NCBI GenBank assembly: GCA_905147135.1
Contig: LR990054.1
Location: 12,871,001-12,935,000 of the forward strand
Reading direction: 5' to 3'
DNA from: Blastobasis lacticolella
Taxonomy: Eukaryota; Arthropoda; Insecta; Lepidoptera; Blastobasidae
Length of the DNA: 64,000 nt
Shown here piece by piece: positions 40,182 to 52,340 of the stretch. The position numbers and the translations under genes were made by a program. The notes below the pieces were generated by a model. The model ran no database searches, was not told the DNA's origin, and worked only from the letters and a program-made list of their open reading frames with translations. How positions within the stretch are numbered: position 1 is the first letter of the stretch; each line of letters starts with the position of its first letter.

Positions 40182-40670
40182 GTAAGTACTTATCTATCTT
40201 GTGAATTAATAGTTTGCGTAGGTTTTTATTCCTTTTGTGGTAGTGGAAGTGACTAAACCATTTAACAAGGAAAATTCATAATTTTTCCTCTATGTGAGAG
40301 ACCCATTACCTGTCTAGGTATTCTTAGCGGATAGTTAGCCTATATCAGGTTAGGCTTGAATTATTATCACCTAGGTGCCTGGGTGGGCGACAGTTACCTA
40401 CCGATTTTCAATCATAAAATATCGTCCTTTCAATTTAGTACCTAATAATAGGTACCTATTTCTCTAATATTGGTGTTAAATGTGCGAATGTATTATTTAA
40501 TTTCGGGTTGATTGAATAGGCAGTAGTGACCCTTACTAGGTAGTAAGTCGGTTGTAGGTACCCTAATGAAATTAGTATTACATAGTGAACCAATTAACAC
40601 CGACATGCCTTATAGCTTCGCTAAATTAGACAATACCTACCTACTATTGCCCTCAATCGCAAAATCACTA

Positions 40671-40867
40671 CATAGTATAAAACAAAGTCGCTTTCTCTGT
40701 CCCTATGTCCCTTTGTATGCTTAAATCTTTGAAACTACGCAACGGATTTTGATGCGGGTTTCAACAGCAGATAGAGTGATTCAAGAGGAAGGTTTATAAG
40801 CAAGTAGAAAGAGGGTAGGTAGGAGTAAAGTAGGTGTACGCGAACGAAGTCGCGCCGGGTCCACTAG
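40671..40867 (+). mobile_element. Helitron-like fragment, copy 2
   Basis: This is the second copy of the family at 3315. The hairpin CGCGA/TCGCG (40839-40854) precedes CTAG at 40864-40867, followed by T as expected for Helitron insertion between A and T. The copy differs by a 30-base stretch with AGAGGGTAGGTAGG. It lies just inside the candidate first intron of KDM3. Confidence 0.5.
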
Positions 40868-41650
40868 TATAGTATATCTACTCTACTAAAGAAAATAATA
40901 GAGCTACGAACTTACCTAGTAATTTGCCAACCTTTGTACTGACCTATCTAGGTCTAGATTGTAGATTATATTAATGATTGATGATATGTACAAAACGAAC
41001 TGCCCGCTTTCATGCCTATTCTCTGCACAAAGGCTGTTCCATGTTTCCTACTACGAGTGTTCCTAAATGCATAACTTTGAGAAGTTTGAGATTTGAAGTC
41101 TTTTCGCATCATAGTCATTCACGGATTATACAAATTCGTCAACGGCTCATAGCAGTCCATTGCTGGAGTTTAGCCTTCTACATATCAGTGGAGAGGATTG
41201 CAATAATCTCCACTCTTACTTATGTTAGTGTAGATATTCTGTCTGTAATAGGATCGCAATCACAGCTCAATGGCAGTTTGACACGTTTTTGGTATTCTGC
41301 TACTATTACTAATGAATAAATACAATTAAAACTGCCGTTGATCGAGCTAAGTAAATTAGCGAACTCGAGGCCCAGGGTCTACCGAGGTCATATCTAGTTA
41401 CCAGTCCGACCGCACAGCCGATCTTTACTCCAGCACACCCGTGCATTGCTCAGTTATTACGTCTGACCTTTATATCGCAGATGTTATCACAGTACCGAGG
41501 GCGCATTGTTGCCGTAAACAGCGTTACGTTATCGTCTCGCGGCGTTATCGCTGAGCGTTCCATTGTTATGCCAGCGATTCGATTGAGCTACGTCGCGTTC
41601 CAATTTCACCACATTGTTTTGTGTGAGCCGCGCGCGATATAAATTAGTGA

Positions 41651-41899
41651 CGCCACGTAGGCGGATTAGTTTTTAATGCCTACCTGGGTTAGCGACGTTG
41701 TTAGGTACGTGGTTACGTAAAGGATATCTTGGACGTCTTCGTGCTGAAAGTGGCGCCTCCCATCTTTGTCCTCAACTGGCGCCACGTAGGTTTTTAATGC
41801 CTACCTGAGTTAGCGACGTGTTAGGTACCTAGTAAGAACCTAAGTATGGCGGTACGTAAATGATATCTTGGACCTCCCATCCCGTCTCTGTCCTCAACT
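41651..41899 (+). repeat. tandem duplication, ~129-bp unit
   Basis: Both units begin CGCCACGTAGG and share TTTTTAATGCCTACCTG, GTTAGCGACGT, GATATCTTGGAC and TGTCCTCAACTG. The units start at 41651 and 41780. They differ by short gaps, including a missing GCGGATTAG in unit 2. Confidence 0.75.
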
Positions 41900-44800
41900 G
41901 TTCTTATGGCATTTGTTACCTAAGCAATGTGCCATACGAAAAGCTAACTGGTCTACCAGTAAACTTAAAAGTCAACGCAAGCCCTTAAATTGACCCTAGA
42001 CACTCGTACAGAATAGGCAAATAAACGCAGACGCTTGTCCATCGGGAATCGAGGATTCCAGTCACGAAGGGGTGTCGTGAGATGCGAAAGATTAGCCTCC
42101 CCCCCGCCCCCCGCCCGCCGCACTTTCAATAGCATTGCCTGCATACCGCATTACATTGCGCAATTTACGGCACGAACCAGCGATGTAACGATACACGGAT
42201 GCACACCGTCTATCTTCAAGGTGGTAACGCTTCGCTCACGATTTGTGCATGTGCTAAGGTTTTGCTTCCTTTAACTCGCTTTAGATGGGTAGAAAGGGTT
42301 CTTTTAGAGTGTATAATAGACTTGGTATAGAATCTATACACGTATCTACGTGTAATACGACCATGCGATAGCTGAGAATAAGTTAGCGGTTGTAAGTCAT
42401 CACCAAATTGACTAAAGACACACTAAAGAAAGATGCCACGCTGTGGCCATTTTGAAACGCTGACTAATTATGTGGAATTGCTGGAGTGTGCATTAGCGAG
42501 TTTGCTATAAACGCTTTAAAGGTCGTGACAGGTTAGTGCAATTACTGGTCACTCCACTCCGCTCGCCGTAGCTAATGAGCCAGAATCTGGGTTGACATTT
42601 CAAAAGCGAACGTGCCTGTAATACCGGCCACCGTCCGTCCAGTAATGCGATTAATTTAGAAAGCGAGACCATTCGCTGCTAGCGGTAGACGTAACCCGAC
42701 CATCGATCTTAAACGAATATTCATTCTTATCTCACACCTCGTAGCCGCGTTATGCAATGTGAGTCTTAATCTGTGCATACAGAGAAAGCTTGTCCGCGCT
42801 AAGTGTCGTATTAACGGTTATTGTCCGAGTGGAAGTGTTTCATTTCACGCTCGGCGGGCCGTCGCGCTCTACTGGCCCTAACGAGATGGCTTTGGATACT
42901 ACTACACTCTAAAACCACGCTCCGCTAACGAACTGGTTGTGTGAGAATGCAGCCCCAGACCGTCTAGCTCGTTTAAACTTCGAATCGAATATCAATAAGC
43001 TTGGTCTGTTCCTATTAGAAACTCGGCTCTCAAAGGCACTGGTATGATTGCCTAAAGAAACGAGACGCGTTCTATTTCCACAAAAGGCGGTTGTGAGTGG
43101 CCGTAAATGGGCTTGATGATTTCGACCTCGTGACCCCCGCTGCTACGAGCATTCGTTGATAGTAAACTGACCTTTTGACTCAGGCACACTGCTACAAAGT
43201 CTACCTACATAACGATTACGGTTCTCGGAATAACCAGTCATAATTTGCACTGTTTGTTTTATTATTGTAAATCCACAATGGTTTACGTCTATGCGGTTAA
43301 TGGTAACAATAAATTCACAAGAAGTCGACTTTTGTTCTTGGTAAATAAACGAATCTACTTGTTGTTGTTGTTCAGAAATTTAGTCATATCGTACCCTAGT
43401 TTTGGTTTGGCATAAGTTTGTTTGCGTGCAGAATTTCAATTGGCTTTTTGGTCATGCAACGGCCTATTATTACAAATAATAGGCCGTTTGGTCGTGTTGC
43501 CGCAATAGTTGCGCCGCGGCGGGCGAGCCCTCTCATGCATAATGCATGCAGGAGTCGCGGTCAGGATTTACTGCCGAGGTGGCTCGCGAGTCGCAATCTC
43601 AGCTCTTCTCGTCGGCTTCTCCGTCTATCTGTTGCTTGCAAAGAAATGCTCTCGCGTGGTTCCGTGCACGTTTGTGCTGTCAATCTCCGAAGGCCCGACG
43701 GGACGCTGCCCCAACGTTATTTGTTGCCCCATTGTCAGCGCCGGCTGATCAATGTCGCATTGTCTCACACACAACACGTACTTTTGTTTACATTACACGC
43801 TCAATAGTCTTTTGTTTGTAAAGAGACAGGTTTGTTTTCCCCCGGCCGCCATTTAATGTTGTAAACAACTGGGAGTTTGTAATCGAATATTGTTTGTTGC
43901 AGCGGACAATCTCGTTTCTCTCCAAATATTCGTTATCTGCTCGGATTCCGGCATGAGACGTGTCCTTTGTTTTGCTTGGCACGATAAGATAAAGACAAGT
44001 TATCACACGTTCTCATTAGATAGGGCTGAAGAGCTTAGGTAGGTAGTAGGTATTTGCAGTTGCCTTGTTCCGATAGTCAGGTATCCGTGTAATGAGGGCC
44101 CAAGTTGTATTGACATGCTTATCGGGCAGTATAATGGCGATAAAGTGGCGGTCAGCGCGTGATATCTGCCCGCGGCGCGCGGGGAAATTCCTTGGCATTA
44201 CGTTTTTACGGCTATTAATCGGTCACGACTCACGCCCATAGCAGGAAAGAATGCCGACCCCGTCATTGTGCGTCGATTTCCCCCGCGGCCGGCCAACAGT
44301 TATAGTATTAAAGATGGCCGCGATAATTGCAGCCATGCCTGCGAAACTGCCCGTATGGGCACCACCTTGACGCCTGTCTGCGGTCCGCTGTGTGTTTGTT
44401 ATGAATAATTATCTGTGCGATTATGTAAATGCGGATCCTCGTTAACAGTCGCTCATTAAAATTCCATTGTTGCCGCCCAACACGCAGACTCGCGCGCCTC
44501 TATTGTTAACGTGTCCTAACAATTCGTTACCTACTACGGCGGCTGTAATTATTTCGGTTATGATTTAATTTGCTTCGGATGCTTTGTTTTGTGAATGTGG
44601 TCAAATAGTGCCGACTAATTTATTTTAATATAAAAGGGAAATTAATGACTGTCCGATCGCGTGCAGCGTTAAGTCTTTTTTGCTCCGATTATACTGTTTA
44701 ATATACAACAACGATTTAATTACGCTAAGAATAGTGATTTCGCAATTTATGCGTTTTTGTTGTGAAGCGTGCTGTATATTGATTAGCTGTAGAAATTTGT

Positions 44801-45766
44801 AATAAATTGTGTTCGTGCTTCAGTTAATTTGATAGCAAATTGTGTCCTATTTTAAAACTGACACGGAATCGGAATTTACCTAGAAATATCCCACCTAGTT
44901 TAAGACGAAACGTATTGCGGTCAGAGTTATTGGTTACGGGCTGCGCTCGCGCTGATAGTTGGCTGTGCGCCAACGCATTCACGTGCGTCGCGCCACGTTC
45001 GGCGTGCCAGCGCGCGGGTAACGCCGCGAATCTCTCCGCGCTCATATCTTCCTGTTCCGGTTCGCGACACTCCAAATAAACAGTGCCAACGAGCTCGCCG
45101 AATAATGCCGAGTAATCCCGAGGCCACCGTAATCTCTCCTCGTGTCGTGAGAGCGGCAGCAATAAAGCGCCAAGGTTTAAAAAACTGCACCCTTGTTTAA
45201 TTGCAATGAATGCCACCGATAACAATTGATCGGCCACGGCTGCGGCGACACGACACTCGCTAATTCGATTTACAGCAAGAAATATTCCAAGGTTATTGAC
45301 AAATAGCTCCGCTATTATGCTTACTCCGAAATCGTAACTACACAACATTGCCAAGTATTTACAATGTGAAGACAAATACATTACCGCGTGATGGCATCCG
45401 CAAACAATGCATTATTTTTCGGCATCGCGGCGTGGGCGTAGTGTGAATGAGCCGATATTGGCTTCAGCCCAAACGTGTCGGCAATTTGGACTGTCTGCAC
45501 GCGTTGACGTCAAGCATTTGATATAAGCAATGTGAGCTTGAAAACAGATTATAGGAGACAGTAACTAATAGCGTCGGCTTACACCTACTTCTTGTTCAAG
45601 GTTCGACGGTTCTTACAACTTCTTTTAAAATTAACTAGCCAGACATTTTCCTAGCATCTCAGCTGGGCCATAACGGATAGGGAACGTGTTCCATTCCCAA
45701 TCCGAACACAACTATCTAACTTCTGACTTACAATTTCATTATTAACGGCCATCTCCATTGTTGCAG

Positions 45767-46283
45767 GTGTCGCGGATAGTGTCAGTGCCGGTGATGTGTC
45801 CTCGGCGAGTGCGGAGTGCGTGAAAGAGGACCCGAAGCCCTCGCGCCCTAGCCCGAGCCCGTGCCCAGTGAGTGAGAGTAGTGCCGTCAGTGCTGCCAGC
45901 GGGCCCGTGGGCGGTGCGTCGGTTGCGGATGGTGCGGCCGGGGCCGGCACCAGCGCGGTGGCCTCCGAGGAGGACGACTGTGTGATAGTGTGCGCGCGGG
46001 ATGCGGACGAGCGGTCCGACTCGGGCGTGAGCGGAGTGCGCTCGGGCGGCTCCGCCAGCTCGGTGGAGGAGCGCGAGTGGCGCGGCATGGCCCACGGCTA
46101 CGGCGGTGGCCCTCCGCCGCCCCTGCTCCATCTATCGGCGCCGGCGAGCTCGCTCTACGCCTCGGAGCTCATCTGGAAGCACCGGTACCAGCCGCCACTG
46201 CAGCCGCCGCTCCACCACGCGATCGCGGACGACTACATCGCGGCGGCTAACTACGACAGAGAGAGACATGAAAGACTGCTACG
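45767..46283 (+). CDS. Kdm3: KDM3 coding exon A: acidic/serine-rich N-terminal region
   Basis: The acceptor is CCATTGTTGCAG before 45767 and the donor is ACG/GTGAGA at 46284. The exon is entered with two bases completing a codon and exits with two bases (CG), which pair with T at 58983 to give Arg. The product is low-complexity: Ser/Pro/Ala-rich, then an acidic patch followed by CVIVCARD (45979-45999), then a Ser/Gly stretch, four prolines, and an aromatic segment with LYASELIWKHRY. It ends in charged residues that continue into the next exon. No named domain was recognised here. The acidic patch plus VIV resembles a SUMO-interaction motif. The first in-frame ATG is at 46087, but the protein-like sequence upstream of it argues that translation starts in an earlier exon. 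Confidence 0.8.
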
Positions 46284-47160
46284 GTGAGACTCTTTTGTTG
46301 TTTGTTGGTGTTTGCAGCTAGATACATGATACAAACAGTGATTAGGATTATCACAGTAGTTGAAGAGATTATCTCTTACTTGCAAACACTTACTTTATAC
46401 TTAATACTTCATGCCCCTTTCGCATGCGTAAAATTAGTAAAAGACTTGCATTCTCCAGAACTCGTGAAATTGGGCCAAAGTTAAAAAGCTACATACGTCC
46501 AAGCCAGCAGTCGTATAGCCACATGCGTACCTATTTAAGCTTAAAACCACATTACATTGTGTGTGACAATCTTTTGCGGTTCAACTTTTACCCTAAGTGA
46601 CGTAAATTGAAGCTTGAACTCATGTCATTTAAATCTAAAGTTTCTGTACTTTGTTAATCATAATACCTACTGGTTAAACTGACCGAGTTACTCATTAAGT
46701 AGTTATCCTACAACTACTCTAATATACTTTACATTTATAATTAGTAAATACCAAAGGGTACTTAGGTAAACAGGAAATAACAGTAAATAAAACATACATG
46801 AGCTTACCTCCTACCTACTCGATCTTGCATCATTTCGCAGAAAAGACCAAGAGTTCAGCAATAGGAATGCCAAATAACGCTGTGGATATTTATGTCTTCA
46901 GGAAATAAACAGAGAGAACTGTATCTTTCCTGTAAATATTTTCAACTATTCCTTGGGTGCGGGCCAAAAATCTTTGTTGGCAGTCCAGATTTATTCATAC
47001 GCTTTTACTTTATTACTTTTATCAAAGAGGGGGCGACGTAAATCTATTATTGGACACAACGGAACAGTTTTCCGTAATACTGCGTTAAATTTTTGTAATA
47101 AAACGTGTCTGAGTAAATAATTATAATCTAATAATTATATGTATAATAAGTACGTATTTA

Positions 47161-47292
47161 ATAAAAAAAAGTATATAAGTAGTTTATCAGCTATCTAGCA
47201 CCCATAACACAAGCTTTGCTTACTTTGGGGTTAGATGGCGCTGTGTGAATTTGTCCACGATTTTTTTTTATTTTTTTTTTATAACAAAGATA
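47161..47292 (+). repeat. dispersed repeat, copy 1 (non-LTR 3'-end type)
   Basis: It shares CTATCTAGCACCCATA, ACAAGCTTTGCTTA, TTTGGGG and TAGATGGCGCTGTGTGAATT with 57885-58000. It ends in a T-rich tract. The paired copy ends in (TTTA)n, which suggests the 3' end of a non-LTR element on the + strand. No coding capacity. Confidence 0.6.
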
Positions 47293-47650
47293 AAACGTGT
47301 ATATCATACATACCATAGATAGAAAACCGGCACAAACTGGCTCAAGATGATTCACTATTGGTTAGTCCTAAAAGACAATAAACAAATAAATAGATTAGTT
47401 AAGCCCTGGATAGATTTATCTAGAGGTCAAAGAAATTACTAAAACTACATAACTTAGTCTTCCACATCGTCTCGTGTCTCGAGTCTCGAGAGGTCAATCA
47501 GGTCAGATGGTGATGGTAGACGCGCCGTAGAATGCAGTCAGTAGGAACTGCGTATTGTTTATAGTATGTATGTAGTTCTTTTCATTTTTTGCTTTATCGA
47601 TGGTAGTACTCATAGTGAAAACTGACTTGTGCTTCTGCATTTTTGTTAGA

Positions 47651-47829
47651 CCACGTACCGGAAGACGCAGCGTGGGTAGGCCTCCTACAAGGTGGACCGA
47701 CGACCTGGTAAGGATCGCAGGTACCAGCTGAATGCGGAAAGTACCGGTCTTTGTGGAGATCTCTGGAGGAGGCCTATGCCCAGCAGTGGGCGTCTTCTGG
47801 CTGATATGATGATGATGATGATGATGATG
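47651..47829 (+). mobile_element. RTE-type retrotransposon 3' end with 12-bp target duplication
   Basis: Identical 12-bp repeats ATTTTTGTTAGA flank the 179-bp insert (47639-47650 and 47830-47841). The + strand encodes GRRSVGRPPTRWTDDLVRIA and, in another frame, WRSLEEAYAQQWASSG then a stop, the classic C-terminus of RTE reverse transcriptase. A frameshift separates the two halves. An (ATG)n/(TGA)n tail of about eight units closes it. This is a heavily 5'-truncated but well-delimited insertion. Confidence 0.8.
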
Positions 47830-48401
47830 ATTTTTGTTAGATGCAACCTAAATGCACGAATCGTTGATGTTACAGGCGACATTTACCTCTTCCCATCAGG
47901 TGGGCAGTCTACTCGTTTATCACTGGGTCATCATATATTTAAGAGTACAACTCTCTTGTTGGTTAAGCAATCGCCACTCCTCTCTCTTGTCCGCCAACCT
48001 CTTCATCTCTTTATAATACCTGGCGCTCACTTTTTTCTTTACGTCTTTCCAATATTGAAAGCGTCACTGCGTAGCATTAAAAAATAAATAGTGTTGTGAA
48101 CCTAGCTATATACCTATGCACACGACAAATTTCTTTATAACTACTTCATTGCTGTAGATATTAATATCTTAATACGCTATGTGGCCACGTAACACAGCCA
48201 TTACGGCGCGTCAGTTGTTATTTTTAAATTACCTGTTATTTACACTTGCATAATTGCTTTTGAGGCTCGTTATCTCGATCTCACGTCACTCTTCAGAGAT
48301 TGTGCAGGTAGCCAGTTAGAGTGGGCAAGAGGGGCACTTAGATATCGCTTTGGGTTTTTATAATAGGTATTATTTATTATAGTAGGTACTAGAGGCTCTG
48401 G

Positions 48402-48660
48402 CCGTGTGGTGTCCGGCAGAGTAGAATAGCACCAACCCCTTACACGCATGGGTGTCGTACAAGGCGACTAATGTTTTCGAGGCAAAAGATCAAGAGTCTC
48501 CGTAGTCTGGAAAATGGGCAGCAGCATTTACCATTGTTATATTTTAACACTGCGATCTCCAACCCGCCTGCCAAGCGTGGAGATTATGGCAATAACCTCC
48601 CCTTTCGTGAGAGGCTCTAAGTCCTGCAGTGGACTGTTACGGGCTGTGATGATGATGATG
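48402..48660 (+). mobile_element. SINE copy B, same family as 942-1200
   Basis: This 259-bp insert is flanked by identical 11-bp repeats AGAGGCTCTGG at 48391-48401 and 48661-48671. It matches copy A along nearly its whole length, including CGGCAGAGTAGAATAGCACC and CTCCAACCCGCCTGCCAAGC, and ends in (TGA)n. It sits in the large KDM3 intron in the gene's own orientation. Confidence 0.75.
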
Positions 48661-50172
48661 AGAGGCTCTGGAGCCAGGACTGCCCGCTCTGATGGTAATG
48701 GGCAGGGACTACAGGCTCGACCCAGCTTCGCACAAGTATAGCTAGTGTCAAATAAGAAGAGACTGGGCGGGTCACGTGGTTCGACTTGCGCTGTATACGA
48801 TTACCTGCGCGAAATCCCCTCCACTGCCATTTGACAAGTCTCTTCTTTCGTGACGCGGGTTATAATAGGTGCATTGTTATGTACAAACTTTACTCTTAAC
48901 AAAAACAAACAACTGTTACCGTACGTAGAGGAACTAAAGTAATTAGTAAAATCCGTCACATACTACGACCTACATCACGTTTTTTCAAGTAGGGGTAGGA
49001 CGAGACCACTAGCAAGTTTGCTCGGTCATCTATCGCTTCCTCCAAATTCACGCATGCTCATTGGTTTAGGGTAGGTATTTTAAAATGTGTACTTATGAGC
49101 TGACCTTTCTCTAAAATATCATAACATCATTTTGATAGTAACACGTACGAACGTCGGCTTCCCCTTCCAACGCGTACATTCGCACCTACCTAGGTCTTTC
49201 TCTTTAATCTCATTTCACGCACAGTTATAAAATCCGTCACTTTAGATAAGATAATATATGCTCTTGTCTTGGTGTTATATTTTCGGTGTGTTAAAATTCT
49301 TAAGAATTTAACCTTTAAACACAATTCACAAAATTAAAATTATCTCTCTATTCGTATCTATCGGGGAAATAACGGATTTATAATCTGGTGTTCCGCACAT
49401 AATCATACCTATGACAGCGCCCTTCTCTATCTATGAATGCATACATATTTATTTACCTACAAGCAGATGACCAGCATTTGACCTCTGGTTGTCATTGACG
49501 AAGTACAGCATACCTCCAGAAACGTACTGAATAAATTGCTTTTATCTTTACATAATACTTCCATTAATTTTATTTATCAAGATACCAATATCTGTTGTAT
49601 TATTTATAAACAAGAATTCTAATTCGGTTGATATCCTTGAAAACAGCTGTAGGTAACACAGCCTACTTACTGCATAGTTTATCGACAATTTCCACTTATA
49701 AAAATGCTGCTTTTTTTACCTGCAACCTTTACATTTACGAGGCAATAATAAAACGAATTGAATACTTAATATTTAAGTATGGAAACCGGATTTTCAAATA
49801 TGGAAACTTGTTCTGGAACATTAAACCCATGATTTTATGGATTGGGGATTACAACCAGGTCTGAATATAGATTATGAATAGATAATGTTGATATTAGGTG
49901 TAATTTTCCTTATATAGTTGTAGTTTATAAGGCGTTAAAGCCTTATAACCTTATATGAGTTAGACAGGCAGGTCTATCTATGCACTAGGTATTTAGACTC
50001 GCCTTAATCTTGATGTTGAAATTTTAAATACCCTAACTTGCCAGTTACACGTGTTTCCGTGCAAAATATTAATATATTATCTAGGTACAGTGCGAAAAGT
50101 TCACAGAAAATGGATTGAGTTTCTTTACTTTCTATTTATTGACATCCTTTCTGAAATTAGAACTCAAATGAT

Positions 50173-50208
50173 TCCGCACACACACCTGAGGTCAGGTGTG
50201 TGTGCGGA
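50173..50208. repeat. perfect 17-bp-arm palindrome
   Basis: TCCGCACACACACCTGA and its exact reverse complement are separated by only GG. The 36-base structure contains a CA/TG repeat. Such near-perfect palindromes can extrude as cruciforms and are unstable in cloning; whether it is functional is unknown. Confidence 0.85.
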
Positions 50209-50868
50209 GAAAAGTAACGCCACAATATATCTCAGTAATGTTTAGGTATTTGTGGAGTGTTTTGTATCAAGCTTAAGTTCACCTTAATAACAGTTTCGTC
50301 ATTTAATAACGACCTCCACTAATTAAAAGGATAGCTCAAATTGTCTTTGACATCAAGAAGCATTTACAAAGTTAGTTTGTCAGCGTCATTAAACAGTCTA
50401 TATAACCAGTAATTCCGAGTGTATTAATAAAACCTTCCATAGAGAATAAAGAGCTACATAATGTACCTACGCACTAAAATACTTAAGTAGCACGTAGTCT
50501 TGTTTGTTTCAGTACCTATTAATAGATCAAAGGTTGTAGTTACAGATAATGGTTCGAATAAACACCAGTATGGGTATAATTATAAATCTAAGTCTTTATT
50601 ACAGACCATAGGATACTACACTAATAGCTCCATGTCATGTGGAGCTAATTCTATAGAATGTCATAATATATTCATGTAATAAATGGTTCCAATTTCATGA
50701 CATGCTACTCTATTAGCTAATGATTTTTTAAACGCTATTTATCGAGTTAGATCTAATAATAAATAACAATGGCTTATTACTTTTCAAATATACAAAACAC
50801 CGGAAGTCGGAAATCTTCTCACTTATTAGTCTAAATAATGATATTCTTCGTCTTAATTCCTATCCATC

Positions 50869-51060
50869 GCATTCGCGTTGATTTAGCCAATGTCAAGTTA
50901 ATTGTGGGTAATTATTAGTCTTATTATATTTAACAAATTCAGGCAACGTGGTACGGTACCCATAGTACTAAGATAGTAGGTAATGATAGTGCAGGGTAAG
51001 TGGATCTTCTTGGGCAGCCCGAAAGGCCGCACATTCTTCAATTACTGCACACTTATCTGC
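50869..51060. repeat. diverged repeat, copy 1
   Basis: It shares TGATTTAGCCAATGTCAAG, AACAAATTCAG-CA-CGTGGTACGG and TCTTGG-GCAGCCCGAA with 51508-51740. On the minus strand both copies read in the direction of a coding remnant (CGGGCTGCCCAAGAAG), but frames are broken. Family not recognised. Confidence 0.5.
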
Positions 51061-51507
51061 CTGTTATATTTGCTACGCATTAATTAAACTATTCTTTTAT
51101 TTATTTTTTTATACCACAAAGGTGGTAAACAAGCTTGCGGCTTGCCTGATGGTAAGCAGTCACCGCAGCCTATTCAAATCAAAACTTCAAATACACACTA
51201 ATGGCAGTAATTTTACAAAAACTACGTGCGTCCCTTAACCACTCAATGAAATAAGTACTCTAATGATAGAAGCGGTAGATCCGATAACGAATCGCAGAAT
51301 GAAGTCCACGATTTTGCAAACGTAGAGTGGGACGTCGTATGTAATTGTGTATATTACGCACATATCTATTTGTATTATATAGGAATAACGTCAGATAGGG
51401 GTAGAAGTGGGATCGATTTCGCTATTTAATTCACATGCTATAATTACTTGCGCTAGTGGGGTGCGTGCAGCTGAAGAGTTTCTTTTGTCATTGATATCAT
51501 CTTCCTG

Positions 51508-51830
51508 TCAATCGCTTTCGTGCTGATTTAGCCAATGTCAAGTGAGTGAATATATGTTATTTTATTTTATTTTATTTATTCGGAAGATCAACAGCTTACA
51601 ATTTACATAAGAGCAGTAATATATAATTATATAAGTAATCCTAGTGTAATTATTAACAAATTCAGACATCGTGGTACGGTTTTCACAGTATTACGTAACA
51701 GGTTTAATGCTAGCTTCTTGGAGCAGCCCGAATCCTCAGACATGTGCTTTTTATAGCATTCTTTCACTAATGTGTATCCAAATCCGAAATATGTAATAAA
51801 TAAATAATTGCCCACAACATCGTAGTCTTG
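51508..51830 (-). mobile_element. 3' part of an unidentified non-LTR element, copy 2
   Basis: On the minus strand a 62-codon frame (51627-51815; residues such as SEDSGCSKKLALNLLRNTVK) is followed by about 70 bases and a tail of AATAAAATAAAATAAAATAA type (51553-51577). A tail of AATAAA units suggests target-primed reverse transcription. The head shares sequence with 50869-51060. The protein fragment is not recognised. Confidence 0.45.
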
Positions 51831-52340
51831 GCAGTATCTCTTCAGAAACTGGGCCCATTGTTGGCCTCAATCATCTCCCAATAGGTTTAAAAATTACAGG
51901 CAAGAGAAAAGTAATGTCCCACATATCACCCGCCGCAGTGACTAGTCCGAACTGAGTTGCCATTCTCTTGTCCTCAGACTAATTCACAGACCTCACAGTG
52001 TCTCAAGACGAAAGTCTACCTATGGTGAGTTCCAGTGAAGAAATAGAACAGTCACGTGGTGCCTTGCTAAGCATATTAACGAATAGTTATACGGAGTTTA
52101 TCTGATAGGGTCGTATATGAAAATATCCGCAGAAACAAGGCCATCGCCATAAAAGGCCAGGCTATGACCTTGTAAACTTTTTAGTTATCCGATGAATTAG
52201 TAGCAGGTAACGCAATGCATGAAAAAGGTAATTATAGATTTGTTAATATATCCCTAATGTGACAAACATCCTGGATAAACAGATGTTGCAATGATGGCAA
52301 TGAGTAATAACGTGAATCTAGCTAGAATCTAGCTAATTAT

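Larger units (their letters stand above)
40182..45766 (+). other. candidate first intron of KDM3
   Basis: It lies between the leader exon donor (40182) and the acceptor of coding exon A. It carries a Helitron-like fragment (40671-40867), a tandem duplication (41651-41899), a C-rich tract near 42096-42121 and several YY1-like and Sox-like words (42445, 44311, 44464). A missing start-codon exon may be hidden here or upstream. A 185-codon open frame on the minus strand (44824-45381) was seen, but nothing in it is recognisable. Confidence 0.45.

Noticed and set aside
44824..45381. 185-codon minus-strand frame
   Set aside because: It has an ATG but no recognisable domain, and one such frame per window is expected by chance.
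45651..46088. 145-codon minus-strand frame antisense to exon A
   Set aside because: It mirrors the low-complexity KDM3 exon and crosses its splice acceptor.
48690..48880. Imperfect inverted words (AAGAAGAGAC and its complement) beside SINE copy B
   Set aside because: Only about a dozen matching bases with many gaps; not enough for an element.
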